Positions 40,749-50,678 of a stretch of 64,000 bases of DNA are shown one piece after another. Every line of letters starts with the position of its first letter. The first letter of the stretch is position 1. The notes beneath the pieces are model-generated. The model did no database searches. It saw only the letters and a program-made list of their open reading frames with translations, and was not told where the DNA came from. Source of the DNA: Galactobacillus timonensis (GTDB lineage: Bacteria; Bacillota_I; Bacilli_A; Erysipelotrichales; Erysipelotrichaceae); NCBI RefSeq assembly GCF_900240265.1, contig NZ_LT964739.1, forward strand, positions 828,565 to 892,564, given 5' to 3'. A program made the translations under genes and the position numbers.

Positions 40749-40797
40749 AGTTATCCTTCTTTCTTCTGTTCATCATAGATGGAAATTGATGACGTGA

Positions 40798-40836
40798 AAT
40801 GAAAATCGGGAATGAAAACGGTTAATGAAAATGGTT
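40798..40836. promoter_or_regulatory. Three tandem 13-bp repeats in the opp / peptidase control region
   Basis: AATGAAAATCGGG, AATGAAAACGGTT and AATGAAAATGGTT follow one another with no gap. The third overlaps the palindrome GAAAATGGTTTTC. The second resembles a catabolite-repression (cre) site but lacks its 3' end. They are candidate operator sites for both divergent units. Confidence 0.55.
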
Positions 40837-40878
40837 TTCCGAAAATTTTCAATAATATTTGAAATTTTCTTCACTTTA

Positions 40879-40963
40879 TTTACATAATTTTGCACGCTTT
40901 TCACAATCTGCGCTACCTTAAAGATGTTCCTATCAAAGAATTCATCTTCGGGGTGTGAATTCT
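40879..40963 (+). promoter_or_regulatory. Candidate opp promoter and leader hairpin
   Basis: Two alternatives: TTTACA (40879), 17 bp, CACAAT, or TTGCAC (40890), 18 bp, TACCTT (40914). A leader hairpin AGAATTCA/TGAATTCT (40937-40944 / 40956-40963) follows, and GGAGG precedes oppB. Confidence 0.4.
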
Positions 40964-40988
40964 CGATTCAAGTCAGAAGGAGGACGGG

Positions 40989-41912
40989 ATGCTTAAATAC
41001 ATTATCAAACGACTGCTTGTAGGCGTTCTGACACTGTTCATCCTGGCGACGATCACGTTCTTCGGCGTCCATGCGATGCCGGGTGATCCGTTTTCACAGG
41101 AAGGCAGAGGACTCTCACCTGAGGTCTACGCGGCACTGGAAGAGAAATACGGACTCGATAAGCCGATCTCGGAGCAGTATGTCATTTACATGAATAACGC
41201 ACTGCACAGAGACTTCGGCGAATCCATCTCCAAGCGCGGCCAGCAGGTCAGCGACATCATCGTTCAGCGTGCTCCGGTTACCGCTGAGATCGGTTTGATC
41301 GCCTTTGTCTTCTCCATGGGCATCGGACTGCTGCTGGGAATCATTTCGGCACTGACCAAACACGGGGCCGTCAACGGAGCGATCACGGTATTTGCGACGC
41401 TCGGCGTCTCAATACCATCGTTCCTGTTTGCCCTGTTAATGATGATTGTCTTCGGCGTCTGGCTCGGATGGCTGCCGGTTGTCGGCCTCAAGAGCTGGAA
41501 ACACTTCATCATGCCGTGTCTGGCACTGTCCCTGGGACCGATTTCCAACGTCACCCGTCTGCAGCGTTCCAGCATGCGTGATGTCATGAATGATGACTAC
41601 ATCATTCTTGCCCGCTCCACCGGTGACAGTGAATCCAAGGTCATCCGCAAGCATGCGCTGAAGAATTCGCTGCTTCCGGTCATCACCTATGCCGGACCGA
41701 TGTTCTCGGGCCTGGTTACCGGCTCCCTGGTCATCGAGACGCTGTTCTCGATCCCGGGCATCGGACGTGAGTTTACCAACTCCATCACGAACCGTGACTA
41801 TACGCTGGTCATGGGCCTGACGATGTTTCTGGGAGCGATCGTCATCGTAATGAACCTGGCTTCGGATGTCGCGGCAGCTGTCGTCGATCCTCGGATCAAG
41901 CTGGAAAAGTGA
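40989..41912 (+). CDS. oppB: Oligopeptide ABC transporter permease OppB/DppB
   Basis: The 307-residue protein has six helices and the OppB opening MLKYIIKRLLVGVLTLFILATITFF, the MPGDPF motif after helix 1 and the coupling loop near ARSTGDSESKVIRKHALKNSLLP. It forms the membrane channel with OppC. The SD AGAAGGAGG is strong. It is the first gene of a complete five-gene transporter (B, C, D, F, A). Confidence 0.93.
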   Translation: MLKYIIKRLLVGVLTLFILATITFFGVHAMPGDPFSQEGRGLSPEVYAALEEKYGLDKPISEQYVIYMNNALHRDFGESISKRGQQVSDIIVQRAPVTAEIGLIAFVFSMGIGLLLGIISALTKHGAVNGAITVFATLGVSIPSFLFALLMMIVFGVWLGWLPVVGLKSWKHFIMPCLALSLGPISNVTRLQRSSMRDVMNDDYIILARSTGDSESKVIRKHALKNSLLPVITYAGPMFSGLVTGSLVIETLFSIPGIGREFTNSITNRDYTLVMGLTMFLGAIVIVMNLASDVAAAVVDPRIKLEK

Positions 41913-41922
41913 GGCGAGAGAC

Positions 41923-42849
41923 ATGAGCGAAATCAATATGAACATTCCTGACGGCCTGTTTACTCCGCTGCCGGAAAATGAGAAGAATTCCGAATTCATT
42001 GCCATGAAGTCGAAGACCTTCGCAAGAGATGCGTGGGACAGGTTCCGCAAGAACAAGCTCGCCCTCTTCGGTCTGATCTTCCTTGCCTTCATGGTTGTAA
42101 TGGCAATCGCTGTGCCGGCACTTTCTCCCTATACCTATGAGTCACAGGATATTTCGGTGCGTAATGCACTGCCGTCCATGGCCCATCCGTTCGGTACCGA
42201 CAAGCTTGGACGTGACATCTTTGTACGTATCTTCTACGGTGCCCGCATCTCGCTGTCGATCGGCTTCATCTCGGCGGCCATCAACCTGGTTGTCGGCATC
42301 GTCTATGGCGGCATCTCGGGCTATGTCGGCGGCAAGACGGACATGATCATGATGCGTATCATCGATATCATCTACTCCGTTCCGACGCTGCTGTATGTCA
42401 TTTTGATCCTGATGGTATTCGGCAACTCGGTCAACTCCATGATCCTTGCCATCTGCCTCACTTCCTGGATCGGCATGGCACGTCAGGTCCGTACCCAGGT
42501 CATGTCGCTGAAGGAAAAGGAATTCTCGCTGGCGGCCAAGGTCATCGGCTGCAGCGATGCCCGCATTCTTCTGAAGCATCTGGTTATCAACTCCCTGGGA
42601 CCGATCATCGTCGAACTGACCCTCATGGTTCCTTCCGCAATCTTTACGGAATCCTTCCTTTCCTTCGTCGGTATCGGACTTTCGCCGACGACGCCGAGCT
42701 GGGGCATTCTGGCAAATGACTGCCGGCAACTGGTATTCACCAATCCGGTTCAGATCATCTGGCCGATCAGTGCGATCTGCCTGACGATTCTGTCGCTGAA
42801 CTTTGTCGGTGACGGCATTGGTGAAGCGTTCCAGATGAAGACAAGATAA
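41923..42849 (+). CDS. oppC: Oligopeptide ABC transporter permease OppC/DppC
   Basis: The 308-residue protein has the N-terminal cytoplasmic extension of OppC (residues 1-45), six helices, the HPFGTDKLGRDIFVRIFYGAR signature and the coupling loop LAAKVIGCSDARILLKHLV. The start at 41923 is chosen because the frame upstream runs into oppB. The SD (GGCGAGAG) is weak, so translation is probably coupled. Confidence 0.92.
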   Translation: MSEINMNIPDGLFTPLPENEKNSEFIAMKSKTFARDAWDRFRKNKLALFGLIFLAFMVVMAIAVPALSPYTYESQDISVRNALPSMAHPFGTDKLGRDIFVRIFYGARISLSIGFISAAINLVVGIVYGGISGYVGGKTDMIMMRIIDIIYSVPTLLYVILILMVFGNSVNSMILAICLTSWIGMARQVRTQVMSLKEKEFSLAAKVIGCSDARILLKHLVINSLGPIIVELTLMVPSAIFTESFLSFVGIGLSPTTPSWGILANDCRQLVFTNPVQIIWPISAICLTILSLNFVGDGIGEAFQMKTR

Positions 42850-42861
42850 GGAGGTGTCGGA

Positions 42862-43872
42862 ATGGCATTGCTGGAAGTAGAACACTTGAATACACAGTTC
42901 CACACCGACTCAGGAACCGTACAGGCGGTCCGCGACGTTACGCTGCATGTTGACAAGGGTGAGGCCCTTGGCATTGTTGGCGAATCGGGATCCGGAAAGT
43001 CACAGACCATGTACTCGATCATCGGTCTTCTGGCCGAGAATGGGAACGTTGCCAGCGGAAAGGTGACGTTTGACGGCGAAGATATTTCACCTTCAAGCTT
43101 TCCCAGCAGGAAGGCCTATGAGGCGAAGATGCGTGAGATCCGCGGCAACACGATGGGCATGATCTTCCAGGATCCGATGACGTTCCTGGATCCGATCACC
43201 AAGGTCGGGGATCAGCTCATGGAGCCGCTGCTGAATCATACGAAGATGACGAAGGCACAGGCACGTCAGCGTGCGCTGGAGCTGATGGTTCAGGTCGGTA
43301 TTCCTTCGCCTGAGAAGCGTATTGATCAGTATCCGTTTGAGTTTTCTGGCGGCATGCGGCAGAGAATTGTCATCGCGATTGCGCTGGCCAATTCGCCGAA
43401 GCTGATCATCGCCGATGAGCCGACAACGGCGCTCGACGTTACGATTCAGGCCCAGGTGCTGGAGCTGATTGATGATCTGAAGCAGAAATCGAATTCGGCT
43501 GTCATCATGATTTCCCACGACCTTGGCGTTGTGGCGAAGCTGTGCGACCGCATCTGCATCATGTATGGCGGCAAGGTTGTGGAAGAAGGGACGGTGCAGG
43601 ATATCTTCTATCGTCCTGCGCATGAATATACGAAGGGCCTGCTGAGCTGCGTCGCCAACCCGGAGGATGATGACGATAAGCCGCTGCAGCCGATCCCCGG
43701 TTCGCCGCCTGATCTTCTCAATCCGCCGAAGGGCTGTCCGTTCGTGGACCGCTGTGCGAAGGGGATGCGTGTATGCAAGGACTATATGCCGGATCAGACG
43801 GTGCTGAGTGAGTCGCATACGTGCCGCTGCTGGCTGCTGGACAGGAGGGCGAAGAATGGCGGAAACAAGTAA
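42862..43872 (+). CDS. oppD: Oligopeptide ABC transporter ATPase OppD/DppD
   Basis: The 336-residue ATPase has Walker A GESGSGKS (residues 40-47), the Q-loop MIFQDPM, signature FSGGMRQRI, Walker [13 protein letters not shown] and the switch His in ISHDLG. The C-terminus has the Opp/Dpp extension with [19 protein letters not shown], a Cys cluster found in this family that can hold an Fe-S site. AAGGAGGTG precedes the ATG. Confidence 0.95.
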   Translation: MALLEVEHLNTQFHTDSGTVQAVRDVTLHVDKGEALGIVGESGSGKSQTMYSIIGLLAENGNVASGKVTFDGEDISPSSFPSRKAYEAKMREIRGNTMGMIFQDPMTFLDPITKVGDQLMEPLLNHTKMTKAQARQRALELMVQVGIPSPEKRIDQYPFEFSGGMRQRIVIAIALANSPKLIIADEPTTALDVTIQAQVLELIDDLKQKSNSAVIMISHDLGVVAKLCDRICIMYGGKVVEEGTVQDIFYRPAHEYTKGLLSCVANPEDDDDKPLQPIPGSPPDLLNPPKGCPFVDRCAKGMRVCKDYMPDQTVLSESHTCRCWLLDRRAKNGGNK

Positions 43873-44845
43873 CAAAACCCCGGTCCTGAAGGTAAGAAAC
43901 CTGAAGACCTACTTCGATGTAACGAAGGGCGTCTTCAGCAAGAAGCAGATCGTCAAGGCTGTCGATGATGTTTCGTTCGATGTCTATAAGAATGAGACGT
44001 TTGGACTCGTCGGTGAATCGGGCTGCGGCAAGACTACGCTGGGCAGAACGATCGTAAAGATCTATGAGCCGACGGGCGGCACCATTGAATACGAGGGCGA
44101 AGACATTTCGCACCTGAAGGGAAAACAGCTGAAGGCCTACCGCAAGAAGATGCAGATGATCTTCCAGGATCCGTATGCGTCGCTCGATCCGCGGATGACG
44201 GTCGGTGAAATCATCAAGGAGCCGATGATCGTCCATAACATCTACAACACGGATGAGGAACGGGAGGCACGGGTTGTTGAACTCTTAAAGATCGTAGGTC
44301 TGAAGCCGGACCACATTCGCCGCTATCCGGCGGAGTTCTCCGGCGGTCAACGTCAGCGTATCGGCATTGCAAGAGCTCTGGCAGTGAATCCGGAGTTCAT
44401 CGTGTGCGATGAGCCGATTTCGGCGCTGGATGTTTCGATTCAGGCGCAGGTTGTAAACCTGCTGGAACAGATTCAGAAGGAACTGGGCATTTCCTATATC
44501 TTCATTGCCCATGATCTGTCGATGGTCAAGCATATCTCGGATCGTATCGGAGTTATGTATCTTGGTCATCTTGTGGAACTGGGACCAAGCGCCGATGTAT
44601 ATCATCGGCCGCTGCATCCATATACGGCAGCACTGCTGTCTGCGATTCCGATTCCGGATCCCGATGTTGCAAAGGCAAAGGGACGCATCGTGCTGGAGGG
44701 CGAGATTCCCAGCCCAATCAACCCTCCGAAGGGATGCCCGTTCTGTACCCGCTGCCCCAAGGCGACGGAACGCTGCAGAACTGAGGCACCGAAGCCGATC
44801 CGGATCGGGGAACGCATGGTCTGCTGTCATCTTTACGAGAAGTAA
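43856..44845 (+). CDS. oppF: Oligopeptide ABC transporter ATPase OppF/DppF
   Basis: The 329-residue partner ATPase has Walker [18 protein letters not shown] and [10 protein letters not shown], and the C-terminal [14 protein letters not shown] cluster. The start at 43856 has AGGAGGGCG upstream and overlaps oppD by 17 bases; a longer frame to 43808 lies within oppD. Confidence 0.95.
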   Translation: MAETSNKTPVLKVRNLKTYFDVTKGVFSKKQIVKAVDDVSFDVYKNETFGLVGESGCGKTTLGRTIVKIYEPTGGTIEYEGEDISHLKGKQLKAYRKKMQMIFQDPYASLDPRMTVGEIIKEPMIVHNIYNTDEEREARVVELLKIVGLKPDHIRRYPAEFSGGQRQRIGIARALAVNPEFIVCDEPISALDVSIQAQVVNLLEQIQKELGISYIFIAHDLSMVKHISDRIGVMYLGHLVELGPSADVYHRPLHPYTAALLSAIPIPDPDVAKAKGRIVLEGEIPSPINPPKGCPFCTRCPKATERCRTEAPKPIRIGERMVCCHLYEK

Positions 44846-44867
44846 GAAAAAGGAGGAATGAAATTCT

Positions 44868-46541
44868 ATGAAGTACAGATTTACAAAGTCTGCGCTGGCT
44901 GGACTGATGGCTGTTTCACTGGCTGCCTGCGGATCCGGCTCCACGACTTCCGGTACTTCGGCTGCTGGTGCGTCGGCAGGCGCTGACAGCGGTACGACTG
45001 ATGTTGCGTACAAGGATACATTTACGTACGCAATCGGCGGTGAGCCGAGCTACCTGGATCCGGGCTATGCGGACGACTCCGTTACATCCTATGTTTTGAA
45101 CCAGATCTACTATCCGATGTACTACATTGCTGAGGATGGTTCGATGGTTGCGGCAGCTGTCAAGGATGAGACCTATGATGAAGATACGATGACGTATACC
45201 TTCACGCTGCGTGATGACCTGATGTGGTCTGATGGTCAGCCGTGCGTCGCCGGCGATTACGTCTACGGCATGAAGCATGCGCTGTCTCTTGGCGCTGCCG
45301 ATTCCTATTATTCGTACTTCATGACGGACTATGTGCTTAACGCTGCTGAGTACATTGGTCAGCCGGTTGATACGATGACGGATCTCGGCATTACGGCACC
45401 GGATGATACGACAATTGTCATTCAGCTTGCCAACAAGTGCCCGTACTTCCTGTCGCTGCTGTCGGCAGGTGTCTTCTACCCGATGCGTGAGGATCTGGCA
45501 AAGTCCGGTGACTATACATGGGCAGATGATGCGAGCATCCCGACCAATGGTCCGTTCCATCCGACGTCCATCGACCGTGCTTCTGAGATCGTCATGGAGA
45601 AGAATGAGTACTTCCCGGATGCGGATCAGATCACTGTAAATACGATGACCTGCGAAGTCATGGCTGATATGGATGCGCAGCTGCTTGCATATCAGACGGG
45701 TGAAATCGACTATGCGACGTCGCTGGATCCGTCGGTTGCCAAGACCTATGCTGATTCGGATGAGCTGATTCTGGCCAGCTCCGTTATCAACTACTTCGTT
45801 TTGATTAACTCCTTTGGTGATGTTGAGGCCCTCCATGATGCGAACGTTCGCCGCGCTCTGTCGCTTGGCGTAGACCGTTCTGCAATCGTTACGGCTCTCG
45901 ATGTTCCGGGTGTGTACTATGAGCTCGATGGTCTTGTTCCGGTTGGCATTCCGGGTGATACCGGTGACTTCCGTGAGGAGGCTGATGCTGAAGAGAAGTA
46001 TACATACACAGACAAGGACGAGGCTCGTTCTCTGATGGAAGCTGCAGGCTATTCTGCAGACAACCCTCTGAAGCTGACATACTACTACAACCAGAACTCG
46101 ATGCATGATACAGTTGCGGCTGTCCTGAAGGAACAGTGGGCTGATATCTACGTTGATCTGACACTGCAGACAGGCGAAATCCGTACCTTCTTCCAGGATC
46201 GTTCGGATGGCAACTTCGAGCTGGCTCGTCATGCGTTCTCCGCAGACTACATGGATCCGTCGACGTTCCTTGATATGCCGCTGCAGTCCAATCAGCCGAG
46301 TGCTCACGTCTGGGGCGATGATACCTATGATCAGATGATCATGGATTCACGTGAGCTTGAAGGCTCTGAGCGTTATGCGAAGCTGCACGAAGCTGAGAAG
46401 TACCTCGTTGAGGAACAGAGCTACATTGTTCCGCTGTTCGGCTACAAGTCTGTAATGCTGGCTAAGCCCGGCACAACCGGATATATCCCGAACCCGCAGG
46501 GCAACGTTGTCTTCTGGTACGTCAAGGTTCCGCAGGACTAA
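44868..46541 (+). CDS. oppA: Oligopeptide-binding lipoprotein OppA/DppA
   Basis: The 557-residue protein has a lipoprotein signal (MKYRFTKSALAGLMAVSLAAC; lipid Cys21), a Ser/Gly-rich linker and a family-5 solute-binding domain (YAIGGEPSYLDPG, LRDDLMWSDGQPCVAGDYVYGMK). It delivers peptides to OppBC. AAAAAGGAGG precedes it. A perfect terminator follows, separating the transporter from the downstream peptidases. Confidence 0.93.
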   Translation: MKYRFTKSALAGLMAVSLAACGSGSTTSGTSAAGASAGADSGTTDVAYKDTFTYAIGGEPSYLDPGYADDSVTSYVLNQIYYPMYYIAEDGSMVAAAVKDETYDEDTMTYTFTLRDDLMWSDGQPCVAGDYVYGMKHALSLGAADSYYSYFMTDYVLNAAEYIGQPVDTMTDLGITAPDDTTIVIQLANKCPYFLSLLSAGVFYPMREDLAKSGDYTWADDASIPTNGPFHPTSIDRASEIVMEKNEYFPDADQITVNTMTCEVMADMDAQLLAYQTGEIDYATSLDPSVAKTYADSDELILASSVINYFVLINSFGDVEALHDANVRRALSLGVDRSAIVTALDVPGVYYELDGLVPVGIPGDTGDFREEADAEEKYTYTDKDEARSLMEAAGYSADNPLKLTYYYNQNSMHDTVAAVLKEQWADIYVDLTLQTGEIRTFFQDRSDGNFELARHAFSADYMDPSTFLDMPLQSNQPSAHVWGDDTYDQMIMDSRELEGSERYAKLHEAEKYLVEEQSYIVPLFGYKSVMLAKPGTTGYIPNPQGNVVFWYVKVPQD

Positions 46542-46556
46542 GCAGAGTCATTTGAT

Positions 46557-46596
46557 GAAACAGTAAGGAGTAGGCTGGCTTCTTACTGTTTCTTTT
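46557..46596 (+). terminator. Intrinsic terminator of the opp operon
   Basis: GAAACAGTAAG (46557-46567) and CTTACTGTTTC (46582-46592) form a perfect 11-bp stem followed by TTTT. Confidence 0.88.
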
Positions 46597-46642
46597 GTCT
46601 TTATTTGCAGTTGAAACGAACTATTCAGGAAAGAGGAAGTGC

Positions 46643-48598
46643 ATGATGGAACCGATGAAGCTGGAAGATTTTACGAAGTTTCATTTTCTGAGCGATCTGC
46701 GCCCGTCCGTCAACGGGGACGCATTGTATTTTGTAGAAACAATCAGTGATCTTGAAAATAACGATTACAGACAGCGTCTGGATCGAATTGATATAAGCAG
46801 TGGAAAACGTACCGCCCTCAGCGAGTGGCGGAAGCGTACGCCGTATTATGTTCTGAAGGACGGCATTCTTCTGCAGGATGTTAATGACAAGGAGCAGGAC
46901 GGCGTCAGTTCGACATTCCTGTATGTTACAGGGCAGGGCATGGAGCCGGCATTTTCCGTGCCGCTGGCGGTCGATGATGTGCGTGACTTTGATGATGATC
47001 ACTATCTGCTTGCGGCGACAATCAACCGCCGCTGCCCCGAGTATCATCAGCTGAGTGAACAGCAGAGAAAGGATCAGGACCAGAAGGAACGTGACAATGA
47101 TGATTACGTTGTCCTGAATGAATATCCGTTTGTGTTCAACGGCGAAGGCGTCGTCAACGGCAACCGCCATTCACTGTTTCTGTACGATAAGAAGTCGGAG
47201 ACGATTACGGATCTGATCCCGTTGACGATCGATGTGGAATCCTACGATATCAAAGGTACGAAAATCCTGTTCAGCGGCATCGACTTTCAGCAGGTGAAGC
47301 TGAAGTGGTCGTGGGTTTATGAAGTTGACGGCCTTTCGAAGCAGCTGAAGACGCTCTATAACGGAAAGATGCAGATAACCAGAGCCTTCTATGAAGGGGA
47401 CCGGGTGATTGTGGCCGGCACCTTTGCGAAGGACTGGGGTGCGATGGAGTCGAGCAGATTCTACGAGCTGAAGAATGGTGAAATGAATCTGGACGCGGAG
47501 AATGAGCTGTCGCTCTACAACACGATCGGTACGGACTGTCACTTCGGCCGTACGCGTCAGTTTGCAAAATTCGACGGCGATGCATATTTCCTTTCCGCTG
47601 CTGGTGATGATGGTGTTCTGTTCAGGAAGACGGGTGATCATCTGACGGAATTTGTCCACATTGCCGGATCGGTCGATGACTTCTGCGTCATCAACGGCAG
47701 AGCCTATGTCATTGCGATGGTGGATCAGAAGCTGCAGGAGGTGTATGCGGCAGACAACGACGTCCTGACTGCAGTTACCGATCTGAATGGACAATATCAG
47801 AAGGACAGATACGTAGCGTACCCGGAGCCGGTTGTTGTAGACAAGGCGATGCCGGTTCATGGCTGGGTTCTGAAGCCGATGAACTATGATCCCGGGAAGA
47901 AGTATCCGGTGATCTTCGATATCCATGGCGGTCCGAAGTGTGCCTACGGTACGGTGTACTACCATGAGATGCAGGTATGGGCCGGGATGGGCTGCTTTGT
48001 GATCTTCTGCAATCCGAGAGGATCCGATGGCCGGGGCAATGCGTTTGCGGATCTCAGACAGAAGTACGGGACTGTGGACTATGAGGATCTGATGGATTTC
48101 GTTGACGCATGTCTTGCGAAGTATCCGCAGATGGACAGGGATCATATGGGCGTTACCGGCGGCAGCTATGGCGGCTATATGACGAACTGGATCATCGGTC
48201 ATACGCACCGCTTCAAGGCGGCGGCGACGCAGCGTTCGATCTCGAACTGGATCACGGAAGTGACGGCGTCGGACTATGGTCTCGACTTCCCGATTGAGCA
48301 GGAGTTCAAGGATATCTATCATGCCGAGAAGGAACTGTGGCAGATGTCACCGCTCAAGTATGCCAACGAAGTGACGACGCCGACCCTGTTCATTCATTCG
48401 CTGGAAGATTACCGCTGCCCGGTATGGGAAGGTCTGCAGCTGTACATGGTGCTGAAGGTGCGCGGTGTTGAGACGAAGATGGTGCTGTTCAAGGGTGAGA
48501 ACCATGAGCTTTCCCGCAGCGGGAAGCCGAAGCACAGGATCCGCAGACTGGAAGAGATTACAAACTGGATGGAAAGCCATCTGAAGGAGGCTGAATAA
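46643..48598 (+). CDS. S9-family peptidase (acylaminoacyl peptidase-like)
   Basis: The 651-residue protein has an N-terminal beta-propeller-like half and a C-terminal alpha/beta hydrolase with nucleophile Ser508 in TGGSYGGYMT, Asp in SLEDYRCPV and His in GENHELSR. S9 enzymes remove residues or dipeptides from short peptides. GAGGA lies before ATG 46643; the second ATG at 46646 is equally possible. Its stop overlaps the pepD start by one base, placing it in a peptide-degradation operon. Confidence 0.9.
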   Translation: MMEPMKLEDFTKFHFLSDLRPSVNGDALYFVETISDLENNDYRQRLDRIDISSGKRTALSEWRKRTPYYVLKDGILLQDVNDKEQDGVSSTFLYVTGQGMEPAFSVPLAVDDVRDFDDDHYLLAATINRRCPEYHQLSEQQRKDQDQKERDNDDYVVLNEYPFVFNGEGVVNGNRHSLFLYDKKSETITDLIPLTIDVESYDIKGTKILFSGIDFQQVKLKWSWVYEVDGLSKQLKTLYNGKMQITRAFYEGDRVIVAGTFAKDWGAMESSRFYELKNGEMNLDAENELSLYNTIGTDCHFGRTRQFAKFDGDAYFLSAAGDDGVLFRKTGDHLTEFVHIAGSVDDFCVINGRAYVIAMVDQKLQEVYAADNDVLTAVTDLNGQYQKDRYVAYPEPVVVDKAMPVHGWVLKPMNYDPGKKYPVIFDIHGGPKCAYGTVYYHEMQVWAGMGCFVIFCNPRGSDGRGNAFADLRQKYGTVDYEDLMDFVDACLAKYPQMDRDHMGVTGGSYGGYMTNWIIGHTHRFKAAATQRSISNWITEVTASDYGLDFPIEQEFKDIYHAEKELWQMSPLKYANEVTTPTLFIHSLEDYRCPVWEGLQLYMVLKVRGVETKMVLFKGENHELSRSGKPKHRIRRLEEITNWMESHLKEAE

Positions 48599-50046
48599 TG
48601 GCAGTTATGGAATTTGATACGTCGAAGCGCTGGTGCTGCTGGTTCAGGCGGATCAGCGATATTCCCCGCGGCTCACGCAATGAGAAGGCGGTCAGTGACA
48701 TGGTTGTTCAGTTTGCGAAGGACCATGGCTTTGCCTGCCATCAGGATGATGTATGGAATGTGACGGTAGACAAGCCGGCGTCGCCCGGCTACGAAGATGC
48801 GGCTCCGCTGATTCTGCAGGCACATATGGACATGGTCAATGCCAGGGCAAATGACAGCAGCCATGACTTTGAAAAGGATCCGCTGGATCTGTATGTCGAT
48901 GAAGACGGAAACCTTCGTGCCAGAGGCACGACACTAGGGGCCGACGATGGCGTCGGCGTGGCGTACATGCTCGCAATACTGGAGGACGACAGTCTGGCGC
49001 ATCCGGCACTCGAGTGCATCTTTACAACGATGGAGGAGATCGGTCTTGTCGGTGCGCAGCAGATGAAGCCTTCGGATGTGCACGGGGATCGTCTGATCTG
49101 TCTTGATGGCGGCGGTGAGACGAAGACGGGGTTGTCTTCGGCCGGCGGTGCGGATGTGAATCTTGATCTGGACCTGGTTTTAGAGAAGAATCAGGACGCC
49201 GCCTATGAGCTTAAGGTCGGTGGCTTAAGCGGTGGACACAGCGGCGGCGAGATCCATAAGGAAAAGGGCAATGCCGATGTGCTTGCGGTACGTATTCTGC
49301 AAGAGGCTAGGGAGCGTGGCGTAGATGTGCGCGTCGTTTCGATCAGTGGCGGCTCGAAGGACAATGCGATCCCGACGGATGCGAGCATCGTGTTTACCAG
49401 CAGCGCCGATGAGGCATTGATTCAGAAGAGTCTGGTATTAAGTGTGGATGCGATTCATAAGGAACTGGAGTTTTCGGATCTGGGCTTCAAGGCGAATATT
49501 GGGCCGGTTGAAGGTGTGCGTGACCATGCGGACGAGAAGACATCCAATGCCCTTCTGGACTATATCTACCTGATGCCCAACGGCTTCCAGCATCGCTCGA
49601 TGGCAATCGAGGGTCTGACCCTGACGTCGTTGAACCTTGGCATTGCAAAGACGACGGGAAATCATGTCCATCTGCAGACACTGACGCGTTCGGCTCTGAA
49701 TACGGGTGTGGATGATCTGCTTGGGAAACTGAAGAAACTGGCGGAGATTCTTGGCGTGAACTATTCGGTGTCGGGACGCTATCCGGGCTGGAACTTCAAG
49801 AAGGAATCTCCGATGCGTGACAAGTTTGCGGCCGTACTTGCAAAGCGCAATGAAAAACTGGAAGTGGAAGCTGCCCATGGTGGCAATGAATGCGGTGTGT
49901 GGAGCGGCTTGCGTCCGGGCATCGATATCATTACCTTCGGCCCGATCGCTTCAGGCTGTCATACGGTGCAGGAGAAACTGGACCTGGCTTCGTTTGATCG
50001 CAGCTATGCGATTCTCTGTGAAATCATGGCTTTGTGCAAGGATTGA
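48598..50046 (+). CDS. pepD: Aminoacyl-histidine dipeptidase (M20 family)
   Basis: The 482-residue metallopeptidase has PepD motifs: ISDIPRGSRNEKAVSDMVV, LQAHMDMVNA (His-x-Asp metal ligands), GADDGVGVAY (bridging Asp), TTMEEIGLVGAQ (general base and metal Glu) and GLSGGHSGGEI. PepD cleaves Xaa-His and other dipeptides and thus releases histidine. It is translationally coupled to the S9 peptidase. Confidence 0.92.
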   Translation: MAVMEFDTSKRWCCWFRRISDIPRGSRNEKAVSDMVVQFAKDHGFACHQDDVWNVTVDKPASPGYEDAAPLILQAHMDMVNARANDSSHDFEKDPLDLYVDEDGNLRARGTTLGADDGVGVAYMLAILEDDSLAHPALECIFTTMEEIGLVGAQQMKPSDVHGDRLICLDGGGETKTGLSSAGGADVNLDLDLVLEKNQDAAYELKVGGLSGGHSGGEIHKEKGNADVLAVRILQEARERGVDVRVVSISGGSKDNAIPTDASIVFTSSADEALIQKSLVLSVDAIHKELEFSDLGFKANIGPVEGVRDHADEKTSNALLDYIYLMPNGFQHRSMAIEGLTLTSLNLGIAKTTGNHVHLQTLTRSALNTGVDDLLGKLKKLAEILGVNYSVSGRYPGWNFKKESPMRDKFAAVLAKRNEKLEVEAAHGGNECGVWSGLRPGIDIITFGPIASGCHTVQEKLDLASFDRSYAILCEIMALCKD

Positions 50047-50066
50047 TCTTGGGAGGGATAAATCAT

Positions 50067-50678
50067 ATGACAAGAGGTCTTGCAGTAATTCTGACCGGTG
50101 CATCGTCGGTCGGCAAGTCGAATATCCGGGAGCGTCTTCTGAAGGATCCGGATCTGGATCTGTTCTATTCGACATCGGTGACAACGCGCCCCAAGCGTCC
50201 GGATGAAGTGGACGGAAAGGACTACTACTTCATTACGTTCAAGGAGTTTGCGGAGTCCGTCAAGAAACATGAGCTTCTGGAGTATACGGAGTTCAATGGC
50301 TGGTACTACGGCACGCCGAAGGCACAGGTCGAATTCCTTCTCGAGAAGGGAAAGAATGTGTTGCTGGAAGTGGAGGCGCAGGGCGTCGGTCCTTTGAAGC
50401 TGAATCTGCCGGATGCGCTGGCTGTCTTCGTGATGCCCAAGAGCTATGAGGATCTGGCGGCGCAGGTTGAGAAGACCTATGGCGATGATGAGGCTTCGGC
50501 GAAGCGCCGTCTGAACAAGGCGAAGATGGAGATGGAACTGGCTCCGCTGTTCAAGCATGTTGTGACCAATGAGGATCCGGACAGGGCGGCGGCTGAAATC
50601 AAGAAGGCAATTCTTGAGGAACTGAAGAAGCGCAAGGATGCGTCGGATCAGGAAGAAACCGAGGTGCCGGAGATATGA
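50067..50678 (+). CDS. gmk: Guanylate kinase-like protein
   Basis: The 203-residue protein has the P-loop GASSVGKS (residues 11-18; usually GPSGxGK), STSVTTRPKRPDEVDGKDYYF (GMP-binding Arg and Tyr) and GWYYGTPKAQVE, the guanylate kinase pattern. It would phosphorylate GMP to GDP. The start at 50067 has GGGAGG upstream. The P-loop variation and its place between peptidases suggest either an unusual operon position for the housekeeping gene or a paralogue. It overlaps the M24 gene by four bases. Confidence 0.85.
   Translation: MTRGLAVILTGASSVGKSNIRERLLKDPDLDLFYSTSVTTRPKRPDEVDGKDYYFITFKEFAESVKKHELLEYTEFNGWYYGTPKAQVEFLLEKGKNVLLEVEAQGVGPLKLNLPDALAVFVMPKSYEDLAAQVEKTYGDDEASAKRRLNKAKMEMELAPLFKHVVTNEDPDRAAAEIKKAILEELKKRKDASDQEETEVPEI

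Noticed and set aside
44916-46307. A 463-codon minus-strand frame opposite oppA
   Set aside because: It is an antisense shadow of oppA with no recognisable domain.
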